A stretch of 30,093 nt of DNA, from NCBI GenBank assembly GCA_003427395.1, contig BFEA01000137.1, positions 2,692,476-2,722,568 on the forward strand. Reading direction: 5' to 3'. A model generated the notes under the pieces. The model saw only the letters and a program-made list of their open reading frames with translations. It was not told the DNA's origin and did no database searches. Below are positions 9,010 through 17,934 of the stretch, piece by piece. Numbering within the stretch: position 1 is the stretch's first letter; every line of letters begins with the position of its first letter. The position numbers were made by a program, and so were the translations under genes. This DNA is from Chara braunii. Its lineage: Eukaryota; Streptophyta; Charophyceae; Charales; Characeae.

Positions 9010-10188
9010 TGTTATGATCCTGGCCAAGTTCGAAGTACACATTCATCAGATAGTACAATGCCGTCCAATTGCAGAAAGAAATGAATGAACTTGAGAGGAG
9101 AGAGAGGGAAAGAAGAAGAAGAAGAAGAAAGAACGAAGAAGAAGATGAAGTACACCAGCATAGGCATATGATAATGCTCTTCTTCTTCGCCAGACACTCT
9201 CCTCCTCCTTTACTCTCTTATTCACACAAGAAATAATAGTACAATGCTGAACGGCTGAACCAGAATCAATGTCCGAATCCCTCTTCTGCTGCAGGTATCG
9301 CTTGAGGTCCACCATAGCCATGGCTGCCTCTCTCCTTCTTCCTCCTAGGCCGAGGCTATGGCGGACTACCGGGACATGACCCGGTTCCTCAAAGGACAAC
9401 ACAAAGCATCTATGGCTGCTCTAGCTCAGGCCGCCATGCCTGACTCTGCCTTGAAGCTTTTTGGTGTAGCTCTACCACAGCTGGGGTCTTCCTGCTGCAG
9501 CGCCCACCAAGGTGATGAAGATGGCTGCCCCCATATCCAGGTAAGTACCTCTGGCGCTCCCCCTTCCTCCTGGTCTTCTTCCTCGGTATCCTTGCTCCTT
9601 CCCCAGCAGGGCTGCTCTTGCTAGCGCTGCTCCAGCCAGCGCTCCAACCAGTGTGTTGCCAAACTTGCACACCGACAATGAGGCTGGGCTCTTCGCCCGG
9701 CCTGGAGATATAGCGGCCTGCTTGCCTCTTGGGCGGTGACTTCCAGGCCGCTCGGCCTTCTAAGCAACTGGTACCTCCTCCCTTTCGGAGGGAAACATCA
9801 TTGCAGACTCTGATATTGCCCGTACAGGCCCTAGACTCAGAGTGGTTGGACTGGTACCCGCCTAGACCTAGCCTACAACTAGTGGGCCTCTAAAAATGCC
9901 AACTTTTGTCTTCTTCTGCTCGGCCTGGAGTACCCGGCACATCTACCTCTTTGGGGTGTGGTACCGGCCTACCTGCTACTTGAGTGTTTCCCCGCTGCTT
10001 CAAGTGTTGCGGGCACTTGAGTGTTTTCCCCGCTGCAACCCTCAATGTCACGGCCATAGGTAAGTACCGGCCCTGAGGGCCCAACGAATGAACGAGTGCT
10101 CTTGCGGGTCTCAGCAAGGCATTCAGTCCATGAGCAAAACTCAGAAATCAGCCGTGTCTCTCAGTCCGTGTTTGGTCTGGTCATCACA
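9010..10188 (-). mobile_element. Solo LTR of a Ty3/gypsy chromovirus family
   Basis: Begins TGTTATGATCC and ends GTCATCACA, with TG...CA termini. It is flanked by a 4-bp direct repeat, GAGG (9006-9009 and 10189-10192). It aligns along its whole length with the LTR at 26533-28303, which adjoins a purine tract and a gypsy pol gene on the minus strand; hence the strand given. About 1.18 kb against 1.33 kb for the other copy without its MITE. No internal region follows on either side, so LTR-LTR recombination has probably removed the rest. Small frames inside are not genes. Confidence 0.75.
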
Positions 10189-10192
10189 GAGG

Positions 10193-10772
10193 TATTGATT
10201 CAATTGAAAGGCGAAACTAAGTAGGTGAAAAAAAGAAGGATTAGCAGGAGATAGTGGTAGTGTTTTTTTTGGACTGATCATGGGAATGCAGCGAGGGCGA
10301 TGCGGTCTGTGAGGCTGCTAGAACGACCCTCCCCGCACTATTTCTTTCAAGTTCCTCGAGTCCTGCTGCGTGACTGGGTGCTGCCAATAAGCTTCCCGGC
10401 CAGCAGAAGCTCTTTAGGAAAGCAATGGTTTTGGGGGAGGGGTCGGATCGTAGCACCCCCCCCCCTTGAGTAGGTGGCTCGTACCGCAAGGGCTGGCCTG
10501 ACTCTTTTTCAACACGTTTCTTCTGTTATCTCTCTTCTTTGTACTCATGCTTGCCGGTGATAAGCAACCGGACTGATGCCCCCCATAATAGAAGGGGCCG
10601 TTGCGTTTGTTTTAAATATAAAAATAAAAATAAAATCCATTATGCCAGTAAATTCCTTTTTCTTTTCTCCTTTTTTCCTTTCTTCCCAATTACGGGCCCA
10701 GTGCCCGAGGCAAGATACATATCAAATACGGACCACATCTATCAGGGGTCGATTGGCCTTCAACCCTAACCA
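10193..10772. other. Intergenic DNA, no gene seen
   Basis: Includes C9 at about 10456-10464 and an AT-rich patch (AAATATAAAAATAAAAATAAA) near 10612. Nothing recognised. Confidence 0.45.
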
Positions 10773-10898
10773 AGGCCCTCGCTCCACTACTCACCAAATG
10801 TGCAGAATGAGAATGAATCTTCAGCTAGAACATGGTAAGCTGCACTGCCATGTTTTTTTGTCTTTCGCGCATGTGGTGGGGTAGTGGAGTGAGGCCCT
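10773..10898. mobile_element. Small inverted-repeat element, family 3, copy 1
   Basis: GGCCCTCGCTCCACTACTCA at 10773 pairs with TAGTGGAGTGAGGCCC ending near 10897. A second, 94-bp copy is at 17624-17717. About 125 bp, non-coding. Target duplication unclear. Confidence 0.55.
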
Positions 10899-11170
10899 AA
10901 GAGCGGAGCATCGGTCCTGCAGCGAAGGGACTGATTGAGTTGAGATAGTGCTTTGGTGCAGAGGTACTCTGCAACGAGTTAGTCCAAACAGGAACAGATA
11001 AGGGTCGAGTACTTTCACACAAGTCCAAGCACTCACACTCTTGATGATAGGACAATTCTCACAAAACTCAAAAATGGCGAAGCTTAGCTCTTTAGGAATT
11101 GACGTAAGGAAAGTGACAATCAGCACAGCAATTTGGAGCCCCGTAAGCACCTCTGTGCCTATGCTGGCGT

Positions 11171-11221
11171 TCCCCGACGCATTTCGGCCGGTGCCAGAAC
11201 CGGCCAACCTCAGGAGGATGC
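11171..11221 (-). ncRNA. Hammerhead-ribozyme-like motif in left pLTR
   Basis: On the PLE coding strand, 5' to 3': stem I arm TCCTC, core box CTGAGGT (11213-11207), stem II GGCCGG paired with CCGGCC (11205-11200 with 11191-11186) around an 8-nt loop, core GAAA (11185-11182), a minimal stem III, then the cleavage triplet GTC (11178-11176) and the stem I return GGGGA. Known type I hammerheads have CUGANGA...GAAA...NUH, so this copy differs at the last base of the first box and has one extra base before stem II. PLE hammerheads are known for very short stem III that works as a dimer. Catalytic activity of this decayed copy is doubtful. Confidence 0.55.
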
Positions 11222-11297
11222 TTCGAATTTAGAGAGACCTATCCTCTACCCTGCTAACCTTGTTTTTTGCGTTACACAGCCGTAGTCCGCATGCAAG

Positions 11298-12239
11298 TGC
11301 AATGACTTGCTGTTTTCTGGCCGCCCGTAGCCTCTCTTTGTCGAGGCTGTACTATAGATAGAATGGGCACAGCGGTTGGCAGTTGGTACCGAGTACATCG
11401 CTGCTGCGCTACGCGTGAACCGGAAGTGGTGACGGCTCAGCGTGGAAGGAGACAGGCATAGCCAGACTTCTGGAGCGCCGGCCATAGCTGGGACCTGCGC
11501 TGTACTCAGCCAGCACGTAGGGGCTGTCAGAGGTCTGGGCTATCGAGGTCTGCTGGAGGTGAGAGAGGTTGGTGCCCTGCTGGACCCTCCTTCGGAGTGG
11601 GGTTCCAGGGTGGTGGCGCTGCAGCCATAGCTGCAGCTTCTTCCTCAGAGGTCATCTTGTCAAGGTTTGGTGGCGCTGCTGCAGACTTCCACCCGGGAAG
11701 TCTTCCGACACTTCGTCATCATTAGATATTGTGGCGGTGGGCTTCGTGTTCATCCTATGAGCGGCGCTTGGCCTCAGAGGCCTGTTTCAGGGTGGCGCTT
11801 CCCTTTGGAGGCTGTATCAGGGTGGGGCTTGATGTTTCAGGGGCTCAGGGGTGTTACGGGTGGTTACTCGGGGTTGGGGAGTGAAGCGCTGCTCATTTAT
11901 GAGCAGCGCACTGTAGTTCTGAAGTTATCCTGACAATTCGAGACTCTGAGTTTAATAAACAATGTGTAATTGGGTTTGGACTATCATCGTTTCATTGTTT
12001 TCCTAGATGTGACCTGCTTGGCTTTTCTTTATGACTGGTTGTGAGGATTGAGTGGAGTGAATTGCACTTTCAGTGTACCTTGTCATATCGCATGGCCAAG
12101 TTTTCCGCTGCGTTTATCTCTCCCTGTGCGGTGTGATACTCCTATCCTCTCCCCTTCCTTCTGTGTATGTATGGGCAGACCTGGAAGTCTATGTGAGTGA
12201 GTGTTGGTCTTCAGACAACAAACAACCAGAATCATAACA
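11298..12239 (+). mobile_element. 942-bp solo LTR inserted in the PLE
   Basis: Starts TGCAATGACTTGC, ends AATCATAACA, and is flanked by the 4-bp direct repeat CAAG (11294-11297, 12240-12243). The other pLTR gives the empty site: GCATGCAAACCCGCTCC at 17111-17127. A polyadenylation signal AATAAA lies at 11954-11959, suggesting plus-strand transcription. No protein domain is present. TG...CA ends, length and the poly(A) signal fit a solo LTR; the family is unknown and differs from the LTR at 9010. A non-LTR insertion is less likely because there is no A tail. Confidence 0.7.
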
Positions 12240-12445
12240 CAAGGCCGCTCCAGCCCGAATATGCCTTCGTCTTAGCAGTCCACCCCACTTTCCGACAGCC
12301 AAGGTCAGATCTAGGCTGCTACAGGGTCTAAAGAGACTCTAACGACTCAGGTCAAAGTTCGAAAGATCAAAAGGCAGAAAGGACAAAAGAAGGAATGAGA
12401 AAAAAACGTGGTCGAACATGCCAAGGCCAGACAACCAACAACACA

Positions 12446-13446
12446 CTATTTGTAATTAGTAGCCACATCATCCACTAACCTAATCCCTTTAACCAACCTT
12501 GCCTTTCCCTTCAGTCTCTGCAGAAACTTCGACTCGAAGAAGGCGCAAAGAATGCACGTGATAGGGGGACTACTTGATTTCCCCATCGGAATTCCTTCAC
12601 TTTGTCTCAATTGTGGATTCGAGGCACCGAGGAATGTGTTCCTCATATCAAATTCCACCATCTTTCTGATGTCTGAGAACTTGACTTTCATCCAACCCTC
12701 CTCTCCTTGCTTCATCCCAAACGTTGCTCCCTTTCCTTTATTTCTTACCTTCACGAACTTCCTTCCCTTATCCTCATACATGATGAGTAACCACTCTATC
12801 GCATCTCTAATGGAGTCATGGGGTAAATTGCTAAACATCTCTTTGATGTCGAAAGCTACCCCCACCATCTCGGTGTTCCTCCTTAGGGTTGCGCATGTGT
12901 TAACTTCATCCAAGCTCTTCTTGAGCAGATTCATCGCTCAAAGATAAATTAAAAGTGTTGTGCCTTTGGCAATGAGAACAGAAGGAAGTTGAGCGCCTTG
13001 GCCACCCGCTGGTTGGCCTTCTTCGTTGGTTCAAGGAACGAAGGCGAAATTGGGCGAATCTTCGGGTGATCCTTGTGCTTCGGCAACACATAAGCTTTCC
13101 GCAATGTTCCCTTGTTCTCCCATTTTCCAATTTTCGTCAACCCCCTTTCCACAAATTTTCTCTTTGCTTGCGCCATCACTTCCTCCTGTCTCCAGATTGC
13201 TTCGAAAGACTTGCTCCCGCAAAACATCTTTTCCATTCCATCAACATAAGCTTTTGGGCACATCACCATTGCTTTCGCAGGGTTTTTATCCAAAGGACAA
13301 AACACGAGTCCTTCCCATCTCTTCTTTACTTCCTGCACTCGGTCAACCAACCCGTCCAGGTTCCCTCCTTTCTTCACAATGCAGCTTTTGGCTTGCTGCA
13401 GAGTCCATGGAATGCCAATCCCATTCTTCGACAACTCGTTATTCAA
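12446..13446 (-). pseudogene. PLE reverse transcriptase (N-terminal DKNP region, fingers, palm)
   Basis: Two frames joined by a frameshift near 12955. The 5' part (13446-12949) carries LDKNPAKAMVMCPKAY (Asp at about 13290), corresponding to the conserved PLE N-terminal DKG-type motif, and YVLPKHKDHPKIRPISPS, the RT fingers motif. The 3' part (12934-12446) has motif A VAFDIKEMFSNLP (Asp near 12850), motif B GIPMGKSSSPPITCILCAFF and motif C RLVDD (12480-12467), the last in place of YVDD. The frame stops six residues after VDD, so motifs D/E and the thumb (normally more than 100 residues) are missing. The cut coincides exactly with the start of the terminal repeat. RT activity is not expected. 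Confidence 0.8.
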
Positions 13447-14140
13447 CTCTCGGCAGAGGGCATCTCTTTCCTCTCGCAGTCCACTGCACGGACCACGTTC
13501 TTCGCGTTAAACATTCTCTCGTCTATGTCGCTCCTCGCACTTAATCTGAACGCCACGTGCCCCCCTTGTTTAGGGAGGGTAAGGTTCGCGCATCCACAAA
13601 CAACTGCCATTTGACGGCTCACTCGTTGATGGCTGTGCAAAATATCTCCGACCGTTTGTTTTTCCCGCCAGACGAGGCGCATTTTCTAACGACGTAGCTT
13701 AGGAACCGTGCCTGAGCCATAGTGCTCATCGATCTTCTTCGTCATTACTCCCTTATTCCCGCCCTTGAAATCCTCTCATCAAACCTAACACCTACTACGA
13801 TCCTTCTACCGAAGTTAGTCTGAAACTTCTTCTTTACAACTCCATCCACCGTATTTTTCGAAGTCTTTCTCGTTTCTTTCTTGGTAAAGCTGCTTATATT
13901 ACATAATAGCTCAGCCAGCTCTTCCCGACCGAGTCTTTCCACCTTCTCCTTAGCCCACGGTTGCTTTAGTACTTGATGTAGGAGTTTCTTCATTACTGGG
14001 TCCCCAGGCTTATGTTTGCGCACTCTTAGCAACTTGACAAGGGCTCCTTCTTCAAAGAGCTTCTTGGCACCCTTCAACTTTAGGCACTTTCCATGGAAGG
14101 CCACGTCCGAGTCTGAAGACTTTCGTTGATGATGCCCCAA
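13447..14140 (-). pseudogene. PLE linker between GIY-YIG and RT
   Basis: Frames 14140-13745 (131 residues, Lys/Leu-rich, with KNTVDGVVKKKFQTNFGRRI) and 13682-13443 (VWREKQTVGDILHSHQRVSR, then DIDERMFNAKNVV) lie between the nuclease and the RT in the same orientation, separated by a short gap with a stop or frameshift. They look like the helical N-terminal extension of PLE RTs. No separate domain recognised. Confidence 0.55.
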
Positions 14141-14143
14141 TCT

Positions 14144-14640
14144 TCACCCCAAATCTTTTCCTCCGCTGGAAATAATTCCCCGATCCTTCTTTCCTTCTAG
14201 GCTTGCGATTATATCAGTTAACTTAACACTCCCTTTGGCCAACCCCGCGCTAAACCGAACCACCTGCTCCCCTTCATAGCATTTCTTTCTATTCTTTCTC
14301 CTTTCTCTCCTTCCATTCCTTCCCTCCTTCATAGTATCCCTTCCATCTTTCCGCCCATTCACATTTAGGGTCGGAGTCCATCTCCTAATCACCTCTGCTC
14401 CAGACTAACCAACTCGTTCGGATTCGCCAGCGCCATTGTAACGGCCACGTATATATTCCATCCCCATTTCCTTAACCAGGCATACAACTTGTTCCTCCTC
14501 CGATCCTCCTTCGCCTCTGTCCTTCCCACATGCTCAGACCATCTTTCAAATAGTGGCCTCTCTGTTTTTCCTACGTAGGTTAACCGACATCGAGGATCCA
14601 ACAAGACATACACACAAGAAGTTGGACCATCCCACCTTTC
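14144..14640 (-). pseudogene. PLE GIY-YIG endonuclease domain, N-terminal to RT
   Basis: Conceptual reading PTSCVYVLLDPRCRLTYVGKT gives the GIY (VYVL) and YIG (TYVGKT) elements. FERWSEHV supplies the conserved Arg and His, KLYAWLRKWG a helix, and NPNELVSLEQR the conserved Glu. A one-base frameshift near 14392 then leads to LIRRWTPTLNV, as expected after the Glu in this fold, and a basic tail. The key nuclease residues are present, but the frameshift breaks the protein. The domain would nick target DNA to prime reverse transcription. It lies before the RT, unlike canonical Penelope. Confidence 0.75.
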
Positions 14641-14699
14641 TCTCTCATTATCAATTATTTCCCAAAAACATTCTACGTATTTTCTTCCCTATTCAATCT

Positions 14700-14860
14700 T
14701 GTTTTCGAGAATTAACAATACCGGTATATTCTGTAGAATGTTCTCCACGAGCGACCTTAGGTTCTTCGCCTTCTTACAAAGCCTACACCATCTCCTACAT
14801 GCAAGGGATTCGTACCATAGGTCCTTTGTCTTGTGATTGCCTAGTTGTTGACTTCTTCTC
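14700..14860 (-). pseudogene. PLE Cys-rich segment upstream of GIY-YIG
   Basis: The minus-strand frame QLGNHKTKDLWYESLACRRW continues CRLCKKAKNLRSLVENILQN before a stop near 14695. The ACRRWCRLCKKA pattern could be a zinc-binding motif; permuted PLEs are reported with a zinc finger near GIY-YIG. Frameshifts separate it from both neighbours (near 14845 and 14690). Confidence 0.45.
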
Positions 14861-15577
14861 CTCGTTCTTCAGATTCCCCCCCTATCTTCTCGTCTTCTCC
14901 CCGCTTCCCTGCTGAGCTCTTCCACCTGAAACAGTACGTTACGCACAGTTCCGCCAGGACGCCAGCATTGTTCACATGATAGAACGGAATGCCCGTGCCT
15001 TGACACATGGGCTTCAGGGTCTCTGGGTAAAACAAAGCCAGAGTCTTCCTCGCCGCTTTGCGATGTGCATTTCGGTTGCATACTTTGTCCCATTTGGGAC
15101 TCCTTCCCACGAGTCATGCCCCATTGCTATCCTTGTTGCCTGGGCTTCAGCCTTCGTAGGGCGTCCTCTACCCTTTCTCAATCTCGAGCTTGACGGAGTG
15201 GCCAAATCTCCGCCTCTTCCACTTTTGACTGAGGTGACCACCGTTGGGTTGTCGGCCACTTGGTCTGGGGACTCTCTCCTCTTACGCTTGTCTTTTAGTG
15301 GGTTTTTTTCTTCTAAAGCTTCATCGTCTTCGGAGCTCGAGGAAGGCATTACTAGTGCTTTCCCTTTCCCTTTCTTCTTCTTCGCAATTAACGCCCCTTT
15401 CAACTCTTTCACAATGGTATTGAGCTGTTCCTGATATTCCTCCCTTTGTTCCACCAACATCTTCTTCATTTTCCACTGCCTTTTCTTTTCTTTCTCTTTC
15501 TTCAACTGTTTATTTTGCAGCTCGGTCCTGACTGCCTCCTCTTTTTCTTCTTCCTTCTTCCTTCTTCCTTTTTTCAT
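14841..15577 (-). pseudogene. PLE coiled-coil and linker region
   Basis: 15577-15014 encodes a highly charged helical stretch (Lys/Glu-rich, with REEYQEQLNTIVKELKGALI), a basic Ser/Glu linker, an RKGRGRPTKAEAQ AT-hook-like patch and then AMGHDSWEGVPNGTK. Near 15070 the frame shifts into 15110-14841 (NRNAHRKAARKTLALFYPET, then CQGTGIPFYHVNNAGVL). A gag-like or nucleic-acid-binding role is inferred. The 15577-15440 part probably forms a coiled coil. Confidence 0.5.
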
Positions 15578-15611
15578 CCGCCTCCTTTTTTACATTCTCT
15601 TCTTCCTATTT

Positions 15612-16192
15612 CTAGTCAAACAGAAACTTAGCCATCTTTCCTACAGAGCTAAGCGATTCCTCCAACTCCCTACTTATAGTAAGGCCACCGCCTCCTCCAT
15701 ATTTCCCTTGCAGTCGTGGGCACTGACCTTTGTAATGCCCATGCTCCCCGCACTCGTAGCATTTGATCGATCTCCCTCCTCCTCCTTGGTTTCTTCCACC
15801 GTAGTCATTCGATGACCAGGCCAACCTCTCTTCTCTCCTATCCCTTCGATCGCCTCTTCCTCTGTCATCACCTCTGTCCTATCCGCCACTTTCATACCCT
15901 TTTTAGGCATCTCGTCGTTCGTACCCATCCCCTCTTCGACTACCCATTTCTTCGGTCAATCCCCGCTGCTCCATCAACACTGCTTTCCTAGCAGTTCTTC
16001 GTACTTCTTCGACTTTTGTTGTTTGGCCTTTCACTCGTCCGTGATTCGCTAGTGATCTTCAGTCGCCCTTCGAGTTACCAAAATACCGCTGCTTCAGTTC
16101 AGTCTTGCCGCTATGTCGTTGTTGCTGTGTCGCCGTTGCACGGTTGCCACCATAATCTGAGTATCCTCCCTCGGCTTGTTGCGCCGTTCGTC
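15612..16192 (-). pseudogene. PLE N-terminal RG-rich region and CCHC zinc knuckle
   Basis: Read in one frame, the region begins just inside the right terminal repeat boundary: QQAEGGYSDYGGNRAT, then SGKTELKQRYFGNSKGD, an RG-rich stretch (DRGDDRGRGDRRDRREER), a Gly-rich patch and the zinc knuckle CYECGEHGHYKGQC (C-x2-C-x4-H-x4-C, about 15766-15725). Stops at 16059-16061 (TGA), 15903-15905 (TAA) and 15879-15881 (TAG) break it; each is one C-to-T step from CGA, CAA or CAG. A zinc knuckle is expected to bind RNA as in retroviral Gag or copia-type polyproteins. Its fusion to a PLE is unusual. Confidence 0.65.
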
Positions 16193-16436
16193 ACTGAGTT
16201 GAGATAGTGCTTCGGTGCAGAGATACTCTGCAGCGAGTTAGTCCAAACATGAACAAATAAGAGTCGAGTACTTTCTCCCAAATCCAAGCACTCGCACTCT
16301 TCATGATAGGAAAATTCTCACAAAACTAAAAAACGGCGAAGCTTAGCTCTTTAGGAATTGACGGAAGGAACGTGACGATGAGCACAACGATTCCGAGCCC
16401 GTAAGCACCTCTGTGCCTACGCTGGCGTTCCCCGAC

Positions 16437-16963
16437 CACTCGCGGTTAATGACCACCTGAAATTTGAGAATGAAAGATTCTGAAGTGGTCTGAAACCGTT
16501 GAAATGGCCTGAAGACACTTCATGTCATTTCAGAAGTTTCGGTTGGTTTGGAGGACATGTTTTATGTGTTTTTTTTTTTTTTTTCCAGCCTGTTTTTTCA
16601 GCCACTTCAGGTGATTTCAGGAGTTTCAGGTGTTGGGGACCTGAAACCGCTGAAGTGGCTGAAGCTTCTGAAAGGGGTTTCAGGTACCCCCATTCAACCA
16701 TTTGGATGGGGTACCTGAAACCCCTTTCAGAAGCTTCAGCCACTTTAGGTCATTTCAGGAATTTCAGGTGGGGACCTGAAACCGCTGAAGTGGCTGAAGC
16801 TTCTGAAAGGGGTTTCAGGTACCCCCATCCAACCATTTGGATGGGGGTACCTGAAACCCCTTTCAGAAGCTTCAGCCACTTAAGGTCATTTCAGGAGTTT
16901 CAGGTGGGGACCTGAAGTGGCTGAAAGCGACCTGTAAATAGTGTCTGTTGTTAACCATCTCTC
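16437..16963. mobile_element. 527-bp foldback element with 8-bp target duplication
   Basis: Flanked by TCCCCGAC at 16429-16436 and 16964-16971. The left pLTR has this site once (11171-11178), so the insertion is certain. Ends are weak inverted repeats sharing GGTTAA (near 16444 and 16951). Inside are two and a half direct repeats of about 135 bp (starting 16635, 16770, 16906). The first two each fold on themselves: 16653-16693 pairs with 16706-16745, and 16788-16830 pairs with 16839-16881, with perfect 40- and 43-bp stems. An 8-bp duplication fits a non-autonomous hAT. No protein is encoded. Confidence 0.8.
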
Positions 16964-17014
16964 TCCCCGACGCGTTGCGGCCAGTGCCAGAACCGGCCAT
17001 CCTTAGGGGGATGC
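16964..17014 (-). ncRNA. Hammerhead-ribozyme-like motif in right pLTR
   Basis: Same architecture as in the left pLTR. Stem I arm TCCCC pairs with GGGGA. The first core box is CTAAGGA (17006-17000), stem II is GGCCGG with CTGGCC, the second box is GCAA (16978-16975), followed by CGC and GTC (16971-16969). Each copy breaks the hammerhead consensus at different positions (the A2-like change here, a T for A in the other). Their consensus is therefore closer to a true hammerhead than either one. The foldback insertion has cut off the distal part of stem I. Confidence 0.5.
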
Positions 17015-17346
17015 TTTAAGTTTAGAGAGACCTATCCTCTACCCTACTAACTAGTTATAGTAACTGCTCAGCAAACCTTACCTTGTTTTTGCATTACACA
17101 GCCGTAGTCCGCATGCAAACCCGCTCCGGCCCAAATATGCCTTCGTCTTAGCAGTCCGCCCCACGTTCTGACAGCGAAGGTCAGATCTAGGCTGCTACAG
17201 GGTCTACAGAAACTCTAAACGACTCAGGTTGAAGTCCGAAAGATCAAAAGGCAGAAACAACAAAAGAAGGAACGAGAAAAGAAGCGCGGTCGAATATGCC
17301 AAGGCCAGACAACCAACAACACACACTATCTGTAATTAGTAGCCGC

Positions 17347-17620
17347 GAAAAAACAAACAAAGAAAAAACAGAGAAACCGTTCTACAACCCCTCGCAACCT
17401 TCTGAGTCTATCCAAGGCCTTCTCGAACCTGCGATCTCATTTCTCACGAAGGTATCAAGGAGACAAGTATCGTCAGGCTACTTCCGACTCAACACCCGTT
17501 GCGCCAGGCTACCCCATTCGGGACATCGACGCCTAGCAAAAACTTGCTGCGTCTTATCAAACATTGCCCTTGGGTAGAGTTGAAGCCTCAATTCGCGTTT
17601 CAGCATCAGCAGTGGCTCAT
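17347..17620. other. Flanking DNA, no gene seen
   Basis: A-rich start (GCGAAAAAACAAACAAAGAA), then a mixed sequence around CTACAACCCCTCGCAACCTT. Nothing recognised. Confidence 0.4.
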
Positions 17621-17623
17621 ATA

Positions 17624-17717
17624 GGGTCTCGCTCCACCACTCACCAAATTTGCAAAATATACGCCACCATAACGTTTTTTGTCCTTAATGCATGTGCTGA
17701 GTGGTGGAGCGAGGGCC
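17624..17717. mobile_element. Small inverted-repeat element, family 3, copy 2
   Basis: GGGTCTCGCTCCACCACTCA pairs with TGAGTGGTGGAGCGAGGGCC at the other end, with only one or two mismatches. 94 bp. Flanks ATA and ATG are compatible with a degraded 3-bp duplication. Same family as 10773-10898. Confidence 0.6.
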
Positions 17718-17934
17718 ATGATAACCATGGACAATAATCAAATCGAACCAGAATCTTCGCTGACTCAAAGAAACTATCTATTACGAAGCCACTCCTACCA
17801 CCTTTCAACCAAGGGATAAGCACACTACCGCATTTTTCACCCAGCTACAAGCCCGGTCATTACAGCTGCATTCGGGGCAAGTTTCAGTCTAGGTTCAGCT
17901 ACCATAACAGGGGTGTTCTATTCGGGTGAAGAGG

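Larger units (their letters stand above)
10936..12464 (-). repeat. PLE terminal direct repeat (pLTR), left copy, split by an LTR
   Basis: Matches 16195-17344 in the same orientation: TGAGTTGAGATAGTGCTT at 10936, CGAAGCTTAGCTCTTTAGGA, GCCGTAGTCCGCATGCAA (to 11296), then CCGCTCC and AATATGCCTTCGTCTTAGCA, through to TGTAATTAGTAGCC at 12464. Without the 942-bp insert the copy is about 583 bp. Repeat identity starts at the codon right after the second Asp of the RT active site, so the repeat also supplies the last residues and stop of the frame. Confidence 0.8.
10936..17344 (-). mobile_element. Penelope-like retroelement with permuted domains, decayed
   Basis: Read on the minus strand: a right terminal direct repeat (17344 to 16195), then a degenerate reading frame (16190 to 12446), then a left terminal direct repeat (12464 to 10936). 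Domain order is RG-rich/CCHC zinc knuckle, Lys/Glu-rich coiled coil, Cys-rich segment, GIY-YIG nuclease, basic linker, DKNP motif, RT fingers and palm. Classical Penelope elements carry GIY-YIG after the RT; an N-terminal GIY-YIG is the hallmark of the permuted PLE clade described from green algae and protists (Chlamys/Naiad types). Long direct terminal repeats (pLTRs) containing hammerhead motifs are also a PLE trait. The frame has several stops and frameshifts, so this copy cannot be active. Two later insertions sit in its terminal repeats. Confidence 0.75.
16195..17344 (-). repeat. PLE terminal direct repeat (pLTR), right copy, split by a foldback element
   Basis: Same sequence and orientation as 10936-12464: TGAGTTGAGATAGTGCTTCG at 16195, through GCCGTAGTCCGCATGCAA (17101-17118), to TGTAATTAGTAGCCGCG at about 17346. 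About 615 bp without its 527-bp insert and one target-duplication copy. It carries about 30 bp (around AACTAGTTATAGTAACTG) absent from the left copy. Confidence 0.8.

Noticed and set aside
9358-9624. Plus-strand frame and GGTAAGTACC donor-like site in the solo LTR
   Set aside because: Also present at the matching place in the LTR at 26533-28303; it is LTR sequence, with no protein similarity recognised.
16437-16963. CRISPR-like array (regular repeats)
   Set aside because: Eukaryotic context; 135-bp inverted-repeat-bearing units with a target duplication are a foldback transposon.
10936-17344. Interpretation as an LTR retrotransposon because of the long direct repeats
   Set aside because: No protease, integrase, PBS or PPT; the RT motifs and GIY-YIG nuclease are PLE type, and pLTRs explain the repeats.
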